Source: Chara braunii
Taxonomy: Eukaryota; Streptophyta; Charophyceae; Charales; Characeae
Direction of reading: 5' to 3'
DNA length: 25,920 nt
Assembly: GCA_003427395.1 (NCBI GenBank)
Contig: BFEA01000619.1
Location: 99,390 to 125,309, forward strand
This document shows, one piece after another, positions 16,800 through 25,920 of this stretch (positions within the stretch are counted from its first letter, which is position 1; the number at the start of each line of letters is the position of its first letter). The position numbers and the translations under genes are program-made. The notes beneath the pieces were generated by a model. It had not been told where the DNA came from and made no database searches. It saw only the letters and a program-made list of their open reading frames with translations.

Positions 16800-18045
16800 T
16801 GTGGTACGATTGCGCTCATCTGGCGCTTGTCTTCTGCCTTATGCGGTACATACATGCGGTCTGCTTGGCGAGTTTGGTCGTAAGTGGTGTGTAGTGAGGA
16901 GGGTGGAGACGAGTGATAGGCGACCCAGGAGGTGAGGGGATCGCCAGAAAGGCTACGTGGTATAATGTGGGTATTGGACAGTGTGATGAGAACTATCTAA
17001 TGTGCGAATGGTGTTGAGGTGGAACGGCGTGCAATGCTGGTTGTGCCGAAGCAATGACTGGTCATCGCAATCACTATCACGTCATCTGGTGAGATTATCT
17101 TTGTCGTTGGGGGCAGTTATTTGAGGTACGTTGATCTTAACCTTATCTACCCTCTTCGACACTTCTTACCGTGAGGTTGTGTGTTCCTTCTTGAGAGTTG
17201 TGAGGTGTTGAGTGCGCTCAACCTTGAGAGTCGGCAATGTTCACGTGGAGCATCTGGGAGAAGATGGGCTGAGCTTTCTGAAGGGCCCTGGACGAAGCAC
17301 TGGGTCACGGTCACCATGCCAACCCACCGGGAGTAGAGCACGCATGCTTTGCTGCTTGTCCTTTGTTTGGCTTGCTGCGTTGTTAGATGGGTACTAAAGG
17401 GCAGGCCAGCCCTAAGTGGGAGACGAGAACTGGGCGTCTTTAAATAAACACCGGTAGGGGGAAACCATTGGCTGTGATCGTCGTCCGGCTGCGACGTAAA
17501 ATAATTCCTGGAGTCACTTGGGAGCGGACGTTAAATTGCCTCTGGATCAGCCAATTGTTGTAAGGCTCGCTGCACGCGATGATAATCCAGTGCAGGGATG
17601 GCCAGCTCAGCTGATACTCGGGGCACAGGGGTGGGCCGAACACACGCCTTTTAGACACGCAACGCTCTCTGGATTGCTCAGGGATGCTGACATCAAGTGA
17701 CATTCAGGGGAACTAAGGGATGGGTAGATTTCAGGTGATAAGTCCGATAAAAACTCCATGCTGTCCTATCCACACAAGTGATTCTATTTTTATGTTTTGA
17801 TTAGTTAGGTGTACAGCCATTGACATCTGACAGACAGCATTAGTTAGAACTGTTATTTGTTCCTTATGCATGTGTTTGCGGACTAGTCAAACTAAAAATA
17901 GTTTTATTTGTAGGAATCTGACTTACCTGTTGGGCCCAAATGTTTAGTCTCAAATATAGCCACCGATTATTTGATTGGTATGTATAGTATGTTGTGGTAG
18001 GCATCAAGAGTGTCCTAGTGCAGACACTGTACAGTGCTGTAGCTT
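16800..18045 (+). other. Untranslated leader of the retrotransposon
   Basis: About 1.25 kb lie between the primer-binding site and the first gag ATG. No long coding frame is seen on the plus strand. Leaders of this length are known in plant Ty3/gypsy elements and usually hold packaging and dimerisation signals, none of which I can pinpoint. Confidence 0.6.
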
Positions 18046-20008
18046 ATGAGTGACAGGGAGGTTCCACAACCGGACGACCGGATCTTGCGATCGGCTAGAC
18101 GCCTGATTGCCCACTTGGCACTAGGACCAGAGGGCGACAGATACCCGTTCCACCAGCGTAGGGAAAGGTTGCAGCAGCAGAGGAGGGCTAGAGCAGCAGA
18201 GGCTAGCACGGCCCTTGTAAGTGAGGCCGCAGCTTCGGAAGCCATGGCCACCTCTGCGCAGCAGACTACTCAGGTCGGTAGTTCAGGATTTGTAGGGTCA
18301 ACGGTCGCACAGAGCCAGAGTCAGTCTGTTGGCGTTATGGAAAGCCAGCCGTTGGTGTTGACACCCGAGGAGGTCATCACACAGCGAGTTGCTGCTCGCA
18401 AGGCACAGCTACAACAAGCTTTAGGAGAGATTAAGGTTGAGAAAGAGAGAATGATTAGGAGAAGAGCCAGGATGCAGAGGAAAGAAGTGGACGTTAGTGA
18501 GTTAGAGGAGATGAACCCTGCAGAGATGGATGATGGTGTGAGAAGTTGAGAACCATACGGTCGGTCATGTTAAGTGTAGTGGAGATGCAGGATCACCAGA
18601 CAGACATCTTACAGGACATCCAACAGAGTCTGGTTGTATTCGTTGGGCGGATGCAGGCGACATCATCACCGTCCGGGCCAGGTGTCTGGCCCGTTGCACA
18701 TCCTCCTCCTTTTGTCCCACCGGTGACTGGGGTATCCCCATATGTAGCCCCATCATCGGGTGTTATCGTTTCCCTGGGCATGCCGTTATCAGGAGGGCTC
18801 TCAGCAGGTCCTAGTTTGCAGATTCATGTACAGTCAGTGGTCACTCAGACACCGTCTCAGGTTGCAGTTAGATTGCAGCCTGTTGTCTCGCAATCTGTAC
18901 AATCACAGGTTACTCAACCCCTGCAGTCAGTACAGCAACCTGTTTCACCGGGTCCACAGTCCGGAGTGATGCAGGGACCGGGACAAACACAGTGGGTGCC
19001 AAAGACGGCCATTGCCACTCCGAAACCCTTCACAGGGGATAAGAGAGGTGAAGACCTTGACACGTGGTCGAGGGCAGTGCCAGTCTATGTTAGGTGTAAA
19101 CTTACCTTGCCGCACGAAGAAGTGTTTGTGGCTGCCTCCTACCTAGAGGGTAGTGCAGCAAGATGGTTGAGTGCTTTAGTGCAACTCTAGGGGTATGGTC
19201 ATATGACTTTCGCGCTTGGGCGGTCACCCAGAAATTGAATGGCTTCCTTAAGCTGGTGGAGGAAAGGTGGCATGATCCTCAGGAGGCCCAAAGTGCCACT
19301 GACGCGATCCTGACATTGCACACGTGGCAGTTCAAGTCAGTAAGAGAAGCCACCGATGCTGTTGAGCGTCTGATCTGTGTCCCAGGGGTGCGCTATGACC
19401 CCCAGGTACTACTCACCTCCTACCTGAGATGCTTCTCCTTGCCTCTCAGGAACCAGTTGGCAGGTGAGGCCAACATCAATATGCACAACTTTCCTTCGTT
19501 TAGCAAGAAGGCCCTAGACCTTGAGGCGAAGATAGGGCATGGATTGGCATCCACGTCAAACGGAATGAGGAAGGCACTGCCTCCTAACTGGAAGGTGAAG
19601 GGCCGCATTATGTTTGTCGATAACGATGGTTCAACCATCGAACTAGACAACAACTTCCAGGAAGGAGTAGGTTCAGAGGCAGGCAGTGCAGAAGCTTCAG
19701 AGGGTGGAGTAGTAGTTGTCGTAGCTCAGAAAGGTAAGGCGACCGGTAGATGCCGTGGAGGTTCCCGGTCTAGGAGTCAAGTTAACCCCAATGCTCCTCC
19801 ATGGGAGAAAGCAAGTCTCACAGAGGATGTGTGGAGAGATCGGTACACACGGCAAGCTTGCATTCGTTGTGGCCAATACAACCATAACCAGAAGGTGACC
19901 GATAAGATCCCACCTACGATGGGGCAGGCGTTGGGATCCTCCCATCCCGTTGGTAGCAATGTGGCTAGTTTTTCTGGCAGTGCTCCGGGAAACATGTCGG
20001 GCCAGTAG
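18046..20008 (+). pseudogene. gag: gag polyprotein, frameshifted
   Basis: It starts at ATG 18046. The first frame (to about 18549) has a Gln/Arg-rich region and a charged coiled-coil-like stretch (about residues 107-160). The frame then shifts; the next (about 18546-19190) is Ser/Gln/Val/Pro-rich and enters the gag core (TPKPFTGDKRGEDLDTWSRA, later SAARWLSALVQL). A second shift near 19188 leads to the third frame, with the rest of the core (VEERWHDPQEAQSATDA) and a zinc-knuckle remnant CIRCGQYNHNQKV, in which the first three ligands (C, C, H) are present but the last Cys is not. Gag would form the virus-like particle and bind the RNA. Two frame changes break it. Confidence 0.85.
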
Positions 20009-20025
20009 GAATAGTAGTTGTTCCT

Positions 20026-20858
20026 GCTAGGGTCGAGGTGGTGGAGACACCCTCACCATCTCGAGAGATGGCCCAAGCTACTGACTCCAACGTCGTCCCG
20101 CAAACACGTTCAGACCCATCGAGCCTCTGTTCGATGAATGTGTTTGAGTCCTTAGAGGAGCTAGAGGAGGAGTGGTCTAGATCAGACCCACTAGCTTCTT
20201 GGACGGCCCTAGTCAAAGCCCCTAAGGGTGAAATGTTCGCCAGCGAGGTTGTCATTGGCAGCCGGAAGGCCGGGGCCTATTATGACACTTGCTCGACTAG
20301 AAACTTTGTCAGTCGCGCATGCGTTGAGAGGCTGCGCTTACAGGGGCAAGTGCAGTGCCTGAGATGACCTCTGGAGTCAACGTGTGCCAACAAACAGCGC
20401 ATGGTAGTCAATGACTACCTCCAAGATGTTGAGTGTTGTTTCCCGTACGCGGGAGGGGAATTGAGGCATCGCGTCTCGTTCCTAGTGAGCGATGAACTCC
20501 CCATGGACATGTTGTTAGGTATGTACTACCTCTCTGTGGCACAACCCCAGTTTGACTCGGACCGAAAAGTGGTCAAACACACTTTGCCAGGTGGAGGGAC
20601 TGCCAGATTGCACAAGTTCAAAGCTAGTAGTCTAATCGAGTCCCATGGGTGCATGTGTGCGGCCGCATTCTACAATTATTATAAGCAAAATCAGGAGGAG
20701 GGTATGTATCTAGTTTATGTCTCCGCTGCTGGCGAGCTGGTGAAAATGCCGCCAGAGATAGAGGGAGTAGTTGCCAAGTACCCTGATCTATTTGAAAAAC
20801 CGACAGGGGTTGTAGAGAGGGAGGTCGTCCATGCGATAGAGATATCCCGGGGTCTAGC
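20026..20858 (+). pseudogene. Aspartic protease region, with stop
   Basis: One plus-strand frame runs from about 20026 to 20865, broken by a TGA at 20365-20367. The active-site motif reads YYDTCSTRNFVS at about 20278-20313, so the usual DTG is DTC at 20284-20292 and catalysis would be lost. After the stop, LPMDMLLGMYYLSVAQPQFD at about 20492-20551 matches the C-terminal protease motif and the linker to RT. The protease would normally cut the polyprotein. The frame then shifts near 20850-20860 to the RT frame. Confidence 0.8.
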
Positions 20859-22175
20859 ATCCTGAAGGGTAGGATCTATCAGATGTCTCCAGGGGAGCTC
20901 GATGAGCTTCACCGACAACTCAAGGAACTCGTAGAGAAGGGTTGGATCAGGTCGTGTGTCTCTCCTTATGGGTCTCCAGTATTATTTGTGCCTAAGAAAA
21001 AGGAGGGAACTCTGAGGATGTGAATTCAATTTGACTATAGGGGCCTCAATGCCATCACTATTAAGAATAGAGAGCCCCTACCACGCATCGACGATTTGCT
21101 TGATAGAGTGCAAGGGTGTCGGTACTTCAGTAAGATAGATCTGAAGTCTGGGTACCATCAGATTGCAATCCGGCCCGAGGATCAATACAAAACCGCATTT
21201 CAGACCATGTACGGTCTGTACAAGTTTGTGGTGATGCCTTTCGGCCTTTGCGATGCTCCTGGCACCTTTCAACATGCTATGAATCGGATTTTCCATGACT
21301 ACTTGGATACGTTTGCCATCGTGTACCTCGATGACATACTTATTTTTAGTAAGACTGTCGAGGAGCACGTTGCACACTTGGACAAAGTCCTTAGTCTCAT
21401 GCGACAACACAAGTTCAAGATCAAAGGTGAGAAGTGCGAGTTTGGCCGCACCCGTGTCTTGTACTTGGGTCATGAGATTTCCACGAAAGGGTTGAAGCCC
21501 GATGACGCGAAGGTGGCCAGCATTCGTGACATACTGCGTCCTCAGTCTGTGACTGAGATGAGATCATTCTTAGGGATGATCGGCGACTATCGCAACTTCG
21601 TGGAGAACTATAGCATAGTTGTCGCCCTTTTAACTGATCTGACCCGCCTTGACACCGCATGGGAGTGGACTGAGAGATGCGAGGCTGCTTTCAGACATTT
21701 GAAGCATGCGTTGACGCATTACGAAGTAGTGAAACTTCCTGATCCTGACAAGTCATTTATAGTCATTACGGATGCTAGCCAATATGACATAGGCGCCATA
21801 CTTGCACAACAAGAGGGGAAAAAGTTGAGACCAGTAAAGTACATGTCCAAAAAGATGCCCTCTCAGAAGTTGGCTAAGTCCACCTATGAGAAGGAACTCT
21901 TTGCGATTTACAAGGCTCTGACCCATTGGAGGCAATACCTCCTTAGGAGGTTCTTCATCCTCAGGATTGATCATTTGACCCTGAGATGGATGAGAACTCA
22001 GTTGGTACTCTTCGATGCTCTCAAGCGTTGGATCGAAGTCATTTAGTAGTATGACTTCAAGCCCCAGTACATCAAGGGCGAGTACAACAAGGTTGTTGAT
22101 GCCCTGTCGTGTAGACCATACTTCTCTGGTGCGCTGATCACTGAGTTTGGGCTTGCGGACAATGTCACTCAATCC
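20859..22175 (+). pseudogene. Reverse transcriptase and RNase H, with stops
   Basis: The frame enters RT at LKGRIYQMSPGELDELHRQL (about 20862), then SPVLFVPKKKEGTLRM, a TGA stop at 21021, FDYRGLN, FSKIDLKSGYHQI, MPFGLCDAPGTFQ and the catalytic YLDD box at 21324-21335. RNase H follows: VITDASQYDIGAILAQ, then TYEKELFAIYKALTHWRQYL and RIDHLTLRW. Two adjacent TAG stops at 22044-22049 interrupt the connection to the integrase; the continuation (YDFKPQYIKGEYNKVVDALS) is in the same frame. These enzymes copy the element RNA into DNA. Key residues of RT are intact, but the stops and the upstream shift prevent a full product. Confidence 0.9.
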
Positions 22176-23684
22176 ATGGTGGAAGCCTATCGCGAGGATC
22201 AGTTTATGTCAGAAATCATACGCAGACTAGAGGCGAAGGACAAAAATACTTCAGCCGAGTTTGAGTTGGTTAACGGCTTGTTGTTCCTTGAGAAGGCAGG
22301 GAATAAGCGTTTGTGTGTCCCGAATAACGAGTCTTTCCGTAGTTTGTTTTTAGGTGAGTGTCATGATGCCACCGGCCATTTTGGGTATAAGAAGACCGCA
22401 ACCAATCTGCTGCAGCGGTTCTGGTGGCCCACGATGATGCGAGACGCCCAGCTGTACGTGGAGACTTGTCAGGTATATCAAAGGGATAAGCCACGTACTC
22501 AAGCTTCTCTTGGGCTCCTGAAGCCCCTTCCGATTCCGGAAAGGCCCGGTGAGAGTCTGTCTATGGACTTCATGGATACACTGATCACCAACAAGAGTGG
22601 GATGCGACAAATCTTCGTCATCGTGGATAGATTTAGTAAGTATGCTAGGTTAGTAGCAATGCCGAAAACAGCAAGAACGGAGTATGTGATCCGAATGTTC
22701 AAAGAAAACTGGGTCAGAGACTTTGGTTTACCGAAGTCTATTATTAGTGACAGGGATGTCCGATTTACCAACGAATTATGGAAGGCCGCTGCTGCAGAGC
22801 AGGGAACCCAGTTGCAAATGACTTCTCGGAATCACCCAGAGGCCAACGACCAGGCCGAGCAAATGAACCGCGTTGTACAACATTTGTTGAGGCATTACAT
22901 CAAGCCCAACCAGGTGGACTGGGATGAAAAGTTTGCTCTCATCGCCAGTCTGTACAACAATGTGGTACACAGTGCCACCGGGGTGTGCCCGAACAGTTTG
23001 TTATTGACTTTCAAGCCTAGACTACCCTTAGATTTTCTCCTTCCTGAGAATCAGTCAACTGCTGCACCAGGTACTTTAGAATTTGCTTACCGTTATGAAC
23101 AGAAGATGCAGCAGGCTATAGAACAGATGCAAAAGGCACAGGCGGCTATGATAGAATCTGCAAACAAACACTGTCGTGAGTCTTCATTTCAAGTTGGGGA
23201 CAAAATCTTGGTTAAGTCCTCAGAACTGGGACAGGAGCACGGGATTTCCCGCAAGCTCATGCCACAGTACTTTGGACCATGGGAAGTCTTAGATATTGTT
23301 GGGACTGATCCGGATGGACCTTCTTACGTAGTCCGGATTCCTGGTTATCTTCGTACTTACCCCGTCTTTCATGCCTCCAAGCTTGCACCATTCAAAAAAA
23401 CAGATCAGTTTCCATCTCGCCGCTCAATGCTGCCCCCAACCATGGACGGAGAGGTGGATATCGATGATATCGTGGACCACAAGGAGATGCAAGTGGCAAG
23501 ACCAATAGGCAGGGGACCTACTCCAAAACCGAAGCTGCAGTATCTCGTTCGGTTCTGGCATCATACTGATCTGAAGGAGGACCACTGGTTCATCACGGAG
23601 GAACTCATGCAGACCGCTCCTCAAGTCGTAGCCCATTACGAGAGATCTCTGCAGAAGGGAAAGCGCCCAATGATTGGAGATTGA
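22176..23684 (+). CDS. Integrase with C-terminal chromodomain
   Basis: This 502-codon stretch is open to the TGA at 23682-23684 and continues the pol frame; the ATG at 22176 is just the first Met after the stops. The zinc-binding N-terminus keeps H63, H68 and C98, but the last Cys is Tyr (Y101). The DDE core has D131, D192 and E228 with the classic 35-residue spacing between the second and third. At about residues 280-400 are the GPY-like region (QYFGPWEVLDIVG) and VFHASKL. The C-terminus (about 430-490) is a chromodomain: DIDDIVDHKEMQ, YLVRFWHHTDLKEDHWF and ELMQTAPQVVAHYE. Chromodomains guide integration to marked chromatin. It is the least damaged part of the element. Confidence 0.92.
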   Translation: MVEAYREDQFMSEIIRRLEAKDKNTSAEFELVNGLLFLEKAGNKRLCVPNNESFRSLFLGECHDATGHFGYKKTATNLLQRFWWPTMMRDAQLYVETCQVYQRDKPRTQASLGLLKPLPIPERPGESLSMDFMDTLITNKSGMRQIFVIVDRFSKYARLVAMPKTARTEYVIRMFKENWVRDFGLPKSIISDRDVRFTNELWKAAAAEQGTQLQMTSRNHPEANDQAEQMNRVVQHLLRHYIKPNQVDWDEKFALIASLYNNVVHSATGVCPNSLLLTFKPRLPLDFLLPENQSTAAPGTLEFAYRYEQKMQQAIEQMQKAQAAMIESANKHCRESSFQVGDKILVKSSELGQEHGISRKLMPQYFGPWEVLDIVGTDPDGPSYVVRIPGYLRTYPVFHASKLAPFKKTDQFPSRRSMLPPTMDGEVDIDDIVDHKEMQVARPIGRGPTPKPKLQYLVRFWHHTDLKEDHWFITEELMQTAPQVVAHYERSLQKGKRPMIGD

Positions 23685-23708
23685 GCTTCTCAGAGGACTG
23701 TTGAAGCT

Positions 23709-23720
23709 AAGGAGGAGGGA
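23709..23720 (+). other. Polypurine tract
   Basis: aaggaggaggga lies directly before the 3' LTR, where the plus-strand primer for reverse transcription is expected. Confidence 0.85.
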
Positions 23721-24125
23721 ATGCGAGGCCAATGCCTCTATGAGCCCCTTATGGCCCCATTCTGAAGCACGTCGGCCGCCCTAAGTGAAGGTAGGCTCGA
23801 CGAGGCGCTCACGGCCCTGTTTTGGTCACCACGCAACTCAAGGAAATTCAGGTAGTTGCGCAGTGCCAGTTGGTTGAGAGAACCTAGACCATGGACCGCG
23901 TGTGTGAATGTATGTGAAGCAGGCCCTGGGCTGGATACGGGTACTGGGCCGAACACAGGCCAAAGAACAACCATTTCGTCAAAACGGACATATTATATTT
24001 TTTGAACGAAATCAAAACTGATTTTTTTTGCCAAAATCCGGTCAGAATTTTTTGCTTCTAGGGGTCCGGCGTTTCCAAAACGCCGGACCCCCTACATGCA
24101 TCTGGTCTATGGTTGGGACCAAATA

Positions 24126-24156
<31 letters not shown>

Positions 24157-24993
24157 CTCAACCATAGACCAGATACATGTAGGGGTTCCAACTTTTTGGG
24201 AACACGGGACCCCTAGAAGCAAAAAATTCCGACCGGATTTTGGCAAAAAAAGTCAGTTTTGATTTCGTTCAAAAAATATAATATGTCCGTTTTGACGAAA
24301 TGGTTGTTAAAGGCAGTTGGGCGCATGCAACCACCTCAGGCCCAAGGCCTGTTCTCGTTTGTGCTGGGCCTCAGGCTACCAGGGCCTACTGGAACCTTCC
24401 TGCGATTGGACGCAGGCAGGCCACTTCGATATAGCAAAGGGCCTGCCTCTGCATTCGCGAGTCGGGTGCTGGCTGCATGCTGCGCAAGCGCTGCTGCGCT
24501 ACTAATTGCTTCCTGGCCCCTACGCGCTCACGGACGAGCAGGGAAGGAGCAGACAGCCATAGCTGAGCTGCGCTGCTGTAAGCTGGGTGTGGCGCAGGGT
24601 GGTCCTTGGGTGCAAGTGGCATCTATGTGTTGGGGAACGAGGTTGTGAGTGAAGCGAGAGACCTACCTGGTGCTGAAAGCGTGCAACATTGGTCGATGTA
24701 TGCTCGTAATTCGGAAAGTTGTTGTCGGCAACATTCGGCATTGTAGTCTAGGCTAGATAGGATCTGCCATCTGTAGTCTGGGCGCCGAGCGCCCGATAGG
24801 ATATCAACATTGGTTCTTCATTGATGATGATGATGAGACTTTACTAGCATTGTCAATTTTTAACTCTTTGTGTCTTCTTATTTGGTGAAACTCGTGATGC
24901 AATTTTGTTGTTGGTTCGAGGTCACGACCATCTGGTCTTGTGCATATGATGCTGATTGATTGTTGAAGTTCGCTACTACGCATCTTCCTTGCA
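23721..24993 (+). repeat. 3' long terminal repeat, interrupted
   Basis: It starts atgcgaggccaatgcctc and ends catcttccttgca. The total length is 1273 bp, of which 347 bp is the foldback insertion and its target duplication. Near 24487 there is a short extra segment (about 17 bp) that is missing from the 5' LTR. Confidence 0.92.
23966..24308. mobile_element. 343-bp palindromic foldback element inside the 3' LTR
   Basis: The ends aacaaccatttcgtcaaaac and gttttgacgaaatggttgtt are perfect inverted repeats. The two arms, about 160 bp each, are nearly identical for their outer 110 bp and flank a T tract of about 28 bases (24129-24156). The left arm holds a smaller perfect palindrome (ggggtccggcgttt and its complement, about 24060-24090); the right arm has a decayed version of it. 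The undisturbed sequence in the 5' LTR (caggccaaaggcag) shows that AAAG was duplicated (23962-23965 and 24309-24312). There is no coding frame, so it depends on another element. The octamer TGCATCTG is at 24097. Confidence 0.92.
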
Positions 24994-24998
24994 AAAAG

Positions 24999-25169
24999 CC
25001 GGAGAAGAGAAAAAAAATAAATTATTGGCAGTTTCTTGTCTTCTTTGATTTTATGCTCTTGTTTTTTGTAATAAGGAAAAAAACAAGGAATGAAAAAAAA
25101 AATAAAAAAATAGTTTTGTTTTTTTGCAAGGGCCGATTAGTATGTGTGTGTTAACCTACGTGGCAAAGT
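24999..25169. other. AT-rich flank of the retrotransposon
   Basis: A- and T-rich sequence with several short A tracts. No gene is recognised. Confidence 0.4.
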
Positions 25170-25336
25170 AGGCCGCGGCCGCAGGATCCGCGTCCGAAGC
25201 CACGGCCGAGGCCGTGCGGCCGAGTTCGCGCGCGGCCGCACCACGCCCAGGCGGGGGCGCACGCTCAAAATCCGCGCGCGCGCTCGACCTGCGCACGTTC
25301 GCCGTTATAGGCCTGTGCAAAAAAAAAAAAAAAAAA
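25170..25336. other. Short GC-rich island ending in an A tract
   Basis: About 150 bp are rich in CG dinucleotides (ggccgcggccgcagg, gcgcgcggccgc, ccgcgcgcgcgctcg), between AT-rich flanks, and end at an A18 tract (25319-25336). It may be a retroposed GC-rich RNA or a small CpG island. No coding or RNA identity is supported. Confidence 0.5.
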
Positions 25337-25368
25337 TCAAAAATTTGGGAGGGCGATTTTTTATGTGT

Positions 25369-25372
25369 GAAA

Positions 25373-25403
<31 letters not shown>

Positions 25404-25411
25404 TCGATTGG

Positions 25412-25449
<38 letters not shown>

Positions 25450-25506
25450 GATTGGTTTATTGATTGATTGATTGATTGATTGGTTTATGATTGATTGAAT
25501 GATTGG

Positions 25507-25537
<31 letters not shown>

Positions 25538-25553
25538 ATTGATTGATAGATTG
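25369..25553. repeat. (AAAT)n and (TTGA)n tetranucleotide repeats
   Basis: AAAT units run to about 25404 and are followed by imperfect TTGA/GATT units to about 25552, with variants such as ggtt and atgg. Confidence 0.95.
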
Positions 25554-25586
25554 GTGGGGGAGGGGTCCTCCCTCCCCTCCCCTAGG

Positions 25587-25663
25587 CACACACGCACACA
25601 CACACACACAATCATTCAATCAATCAATCAATCAATCGTGGAACTTTGGTTGATTGATTGATT

Positions 25664-25713
<50 letters not shown>
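25587..25713. repeat. Inverted microsatellite palindrome
   Basis: A CA tract (about 25587-25610) and CAAT units (to 25637) are mirrored, after a 12-base spacer, by TTGA units (about 25650-25668) and a TG tract (to 25713). The two halves are complementary, so the whole could form one long hairpin. Confidence 0.93.
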
Positions 25714-25715
<2 letters not shown>

Positions 25716-25735
25716 TACTGTATATTCCTCGATTG

Positions 25736-25815
25736 ATTTTACTCATCCTTTCGATGGAAGTTGCGCGAGGCCAGCCGCGGCCTCATGCAACTTCCGTCGA
25801 AAGGATGAGCAAAAT
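25736..25815. repeat. 80-bp hairpin with 29-bp arms
   Basis: The arms 25736-25764 and 25787-25815 pair at 27 of 29 positions, and one of the two exceptions is a G-U type pair if the plus strand is transcribed. An inner 6-bp stem (gaggcc, ggcctc) closes a six-base loop at 25773-25778. The shape is like a microRNA precursor or a tiny foldback element. No promoter was seen. Confidence 0.85.
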
Positions 25816-25826
25816 TGATTGAATCT

Positions 25827-25827
<1 letters not shown>

Positions 25828-25920
<93 letters not shown>
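25828..25920. repeat. (CT)n then (AC)n microsatellite
   Basis: A short CT tract is followed by an AC tract of about 80 bases that runs off the end of the window. Confidence 0.98.

Larger units (their letters stand above)
15876..24993 (+). mobile_element. Ty3/gypsy LTR retrotransposon (chromovirus), degenerate
   Basis: The order is LTR (15876-16784), primer-binding site, gag, protease, reverse transcriptase/RNase H, integrase with chromodomain, polypurine tract, LTR (23721-24993). The integrase lies after RT-RNase H, which separates Ty3/gypsy from Ty1/copia. The C-terminal chromodomain places it among chromoviruses, which in plants tend to insert into heterochromatin. The 5-bp aaaag on both sides (15871-15875 and 24994-24998) fits a target duplication, though the A-rich site weakens this. 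Two or more frameshifts and four in-frame stops mean that it cannot make its proteins. The LTRs differ at many positions, so the insertion is not recent. Confidence 0.93.

Noticed and set aside
16785-18045. Host gene within the leader of the retrotransposon
   Set aside because: Only short frames without recognisable motifs; the position between primer site and gag fits a leader.
25170-25260. Vector or linker contamination, because GCGGCCGC and GGATCC occur close together
   Set aside because: Such sites are expected by chance in a short CG-rich stretch, and no vector-like sequence surrounds them.
1-25920. CRISPR array or bacterial operons
   Set aside because: No regularly spaced repeats with unique spacers and no bacterial gene organisation; the sequence is eukaryotic throughout.

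Overview
The window looks like repeat-dense, gene-poor nuclear DNA of a streptophyte (a charophyte green alga or a land plant). I suspect a charophyte such as Chara, but only from general character. The grounds are a chromodomain-bearing Ty3/gypsy element (chromovirus) with an initiator-tRNA-Met-like primer site, a U2 snRNA copy whose stem-loop IIb region is of plant type, a U6 snRNA copy, plant-type LINE C-terminal domains, tRNA-headed SINEs, very abundant dinucleotide microsatellites and poly-A tracts, and assembly Ns including one 296-base gap. No complete, confidently identifiable host protein gene is present.

Layout. 1-5.4 kb: microsatellite, a 20-bp minisatellite, duplicated blocks, tRNA-headed SINE pieces, a foldback element (2125-2444), a second SINE with a long A tail, a truncated U2 snRNA copy, and a C/G-rich stretch with proline-rich open frames on both strands; the minus-strand frame from 4782 has a membrane-anchor-like N-terminus. 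5.4-11.6 kb: 3' tails of retroposons, two 5'-truncated LINE copies (minus 6462-7488, plus about 9755-10889), at least three small inverted-repeat elements, short tandem duplications, and a U6 snRNA retropseudogene with a clear target-site duplication. 11.6-15.9 kb: hairpins, a GA/CT microsatellite palindrome, the gap, and an acidic Asp-rich open frame on the minus strand with an internal duplication and a cysteine cluster.

15,876-24,993: a full-length Ty3/gypsy chromovirus with two LTRs of about 0.9 kb, primer-binding site, gag, protease, reverse transcriptase/RNase H, integrase with C-terminal chromodomain, and polypurine tract. Several frameshifts and stops break its genes, so it is a dead copy. 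A 343-bp palindromic foldback element sits inside the 3' LTR only, with a 4-bp target duplication, so it arrived after the retrotransposon. 25.0-25.9 kb: a short GC-rich island, tetranucleotide and dinucleotide repeats arranged as inverted pairs, and a compact hairpin (25736-25815).

The most unusual signal is a group of otherwise dissimilar foldback or inverted-repeat elements that share the octamer CAGATGCA (TGCATCTG) in a loop or arm. It occurs eleven times in the window, against fewer than one expected by chance.
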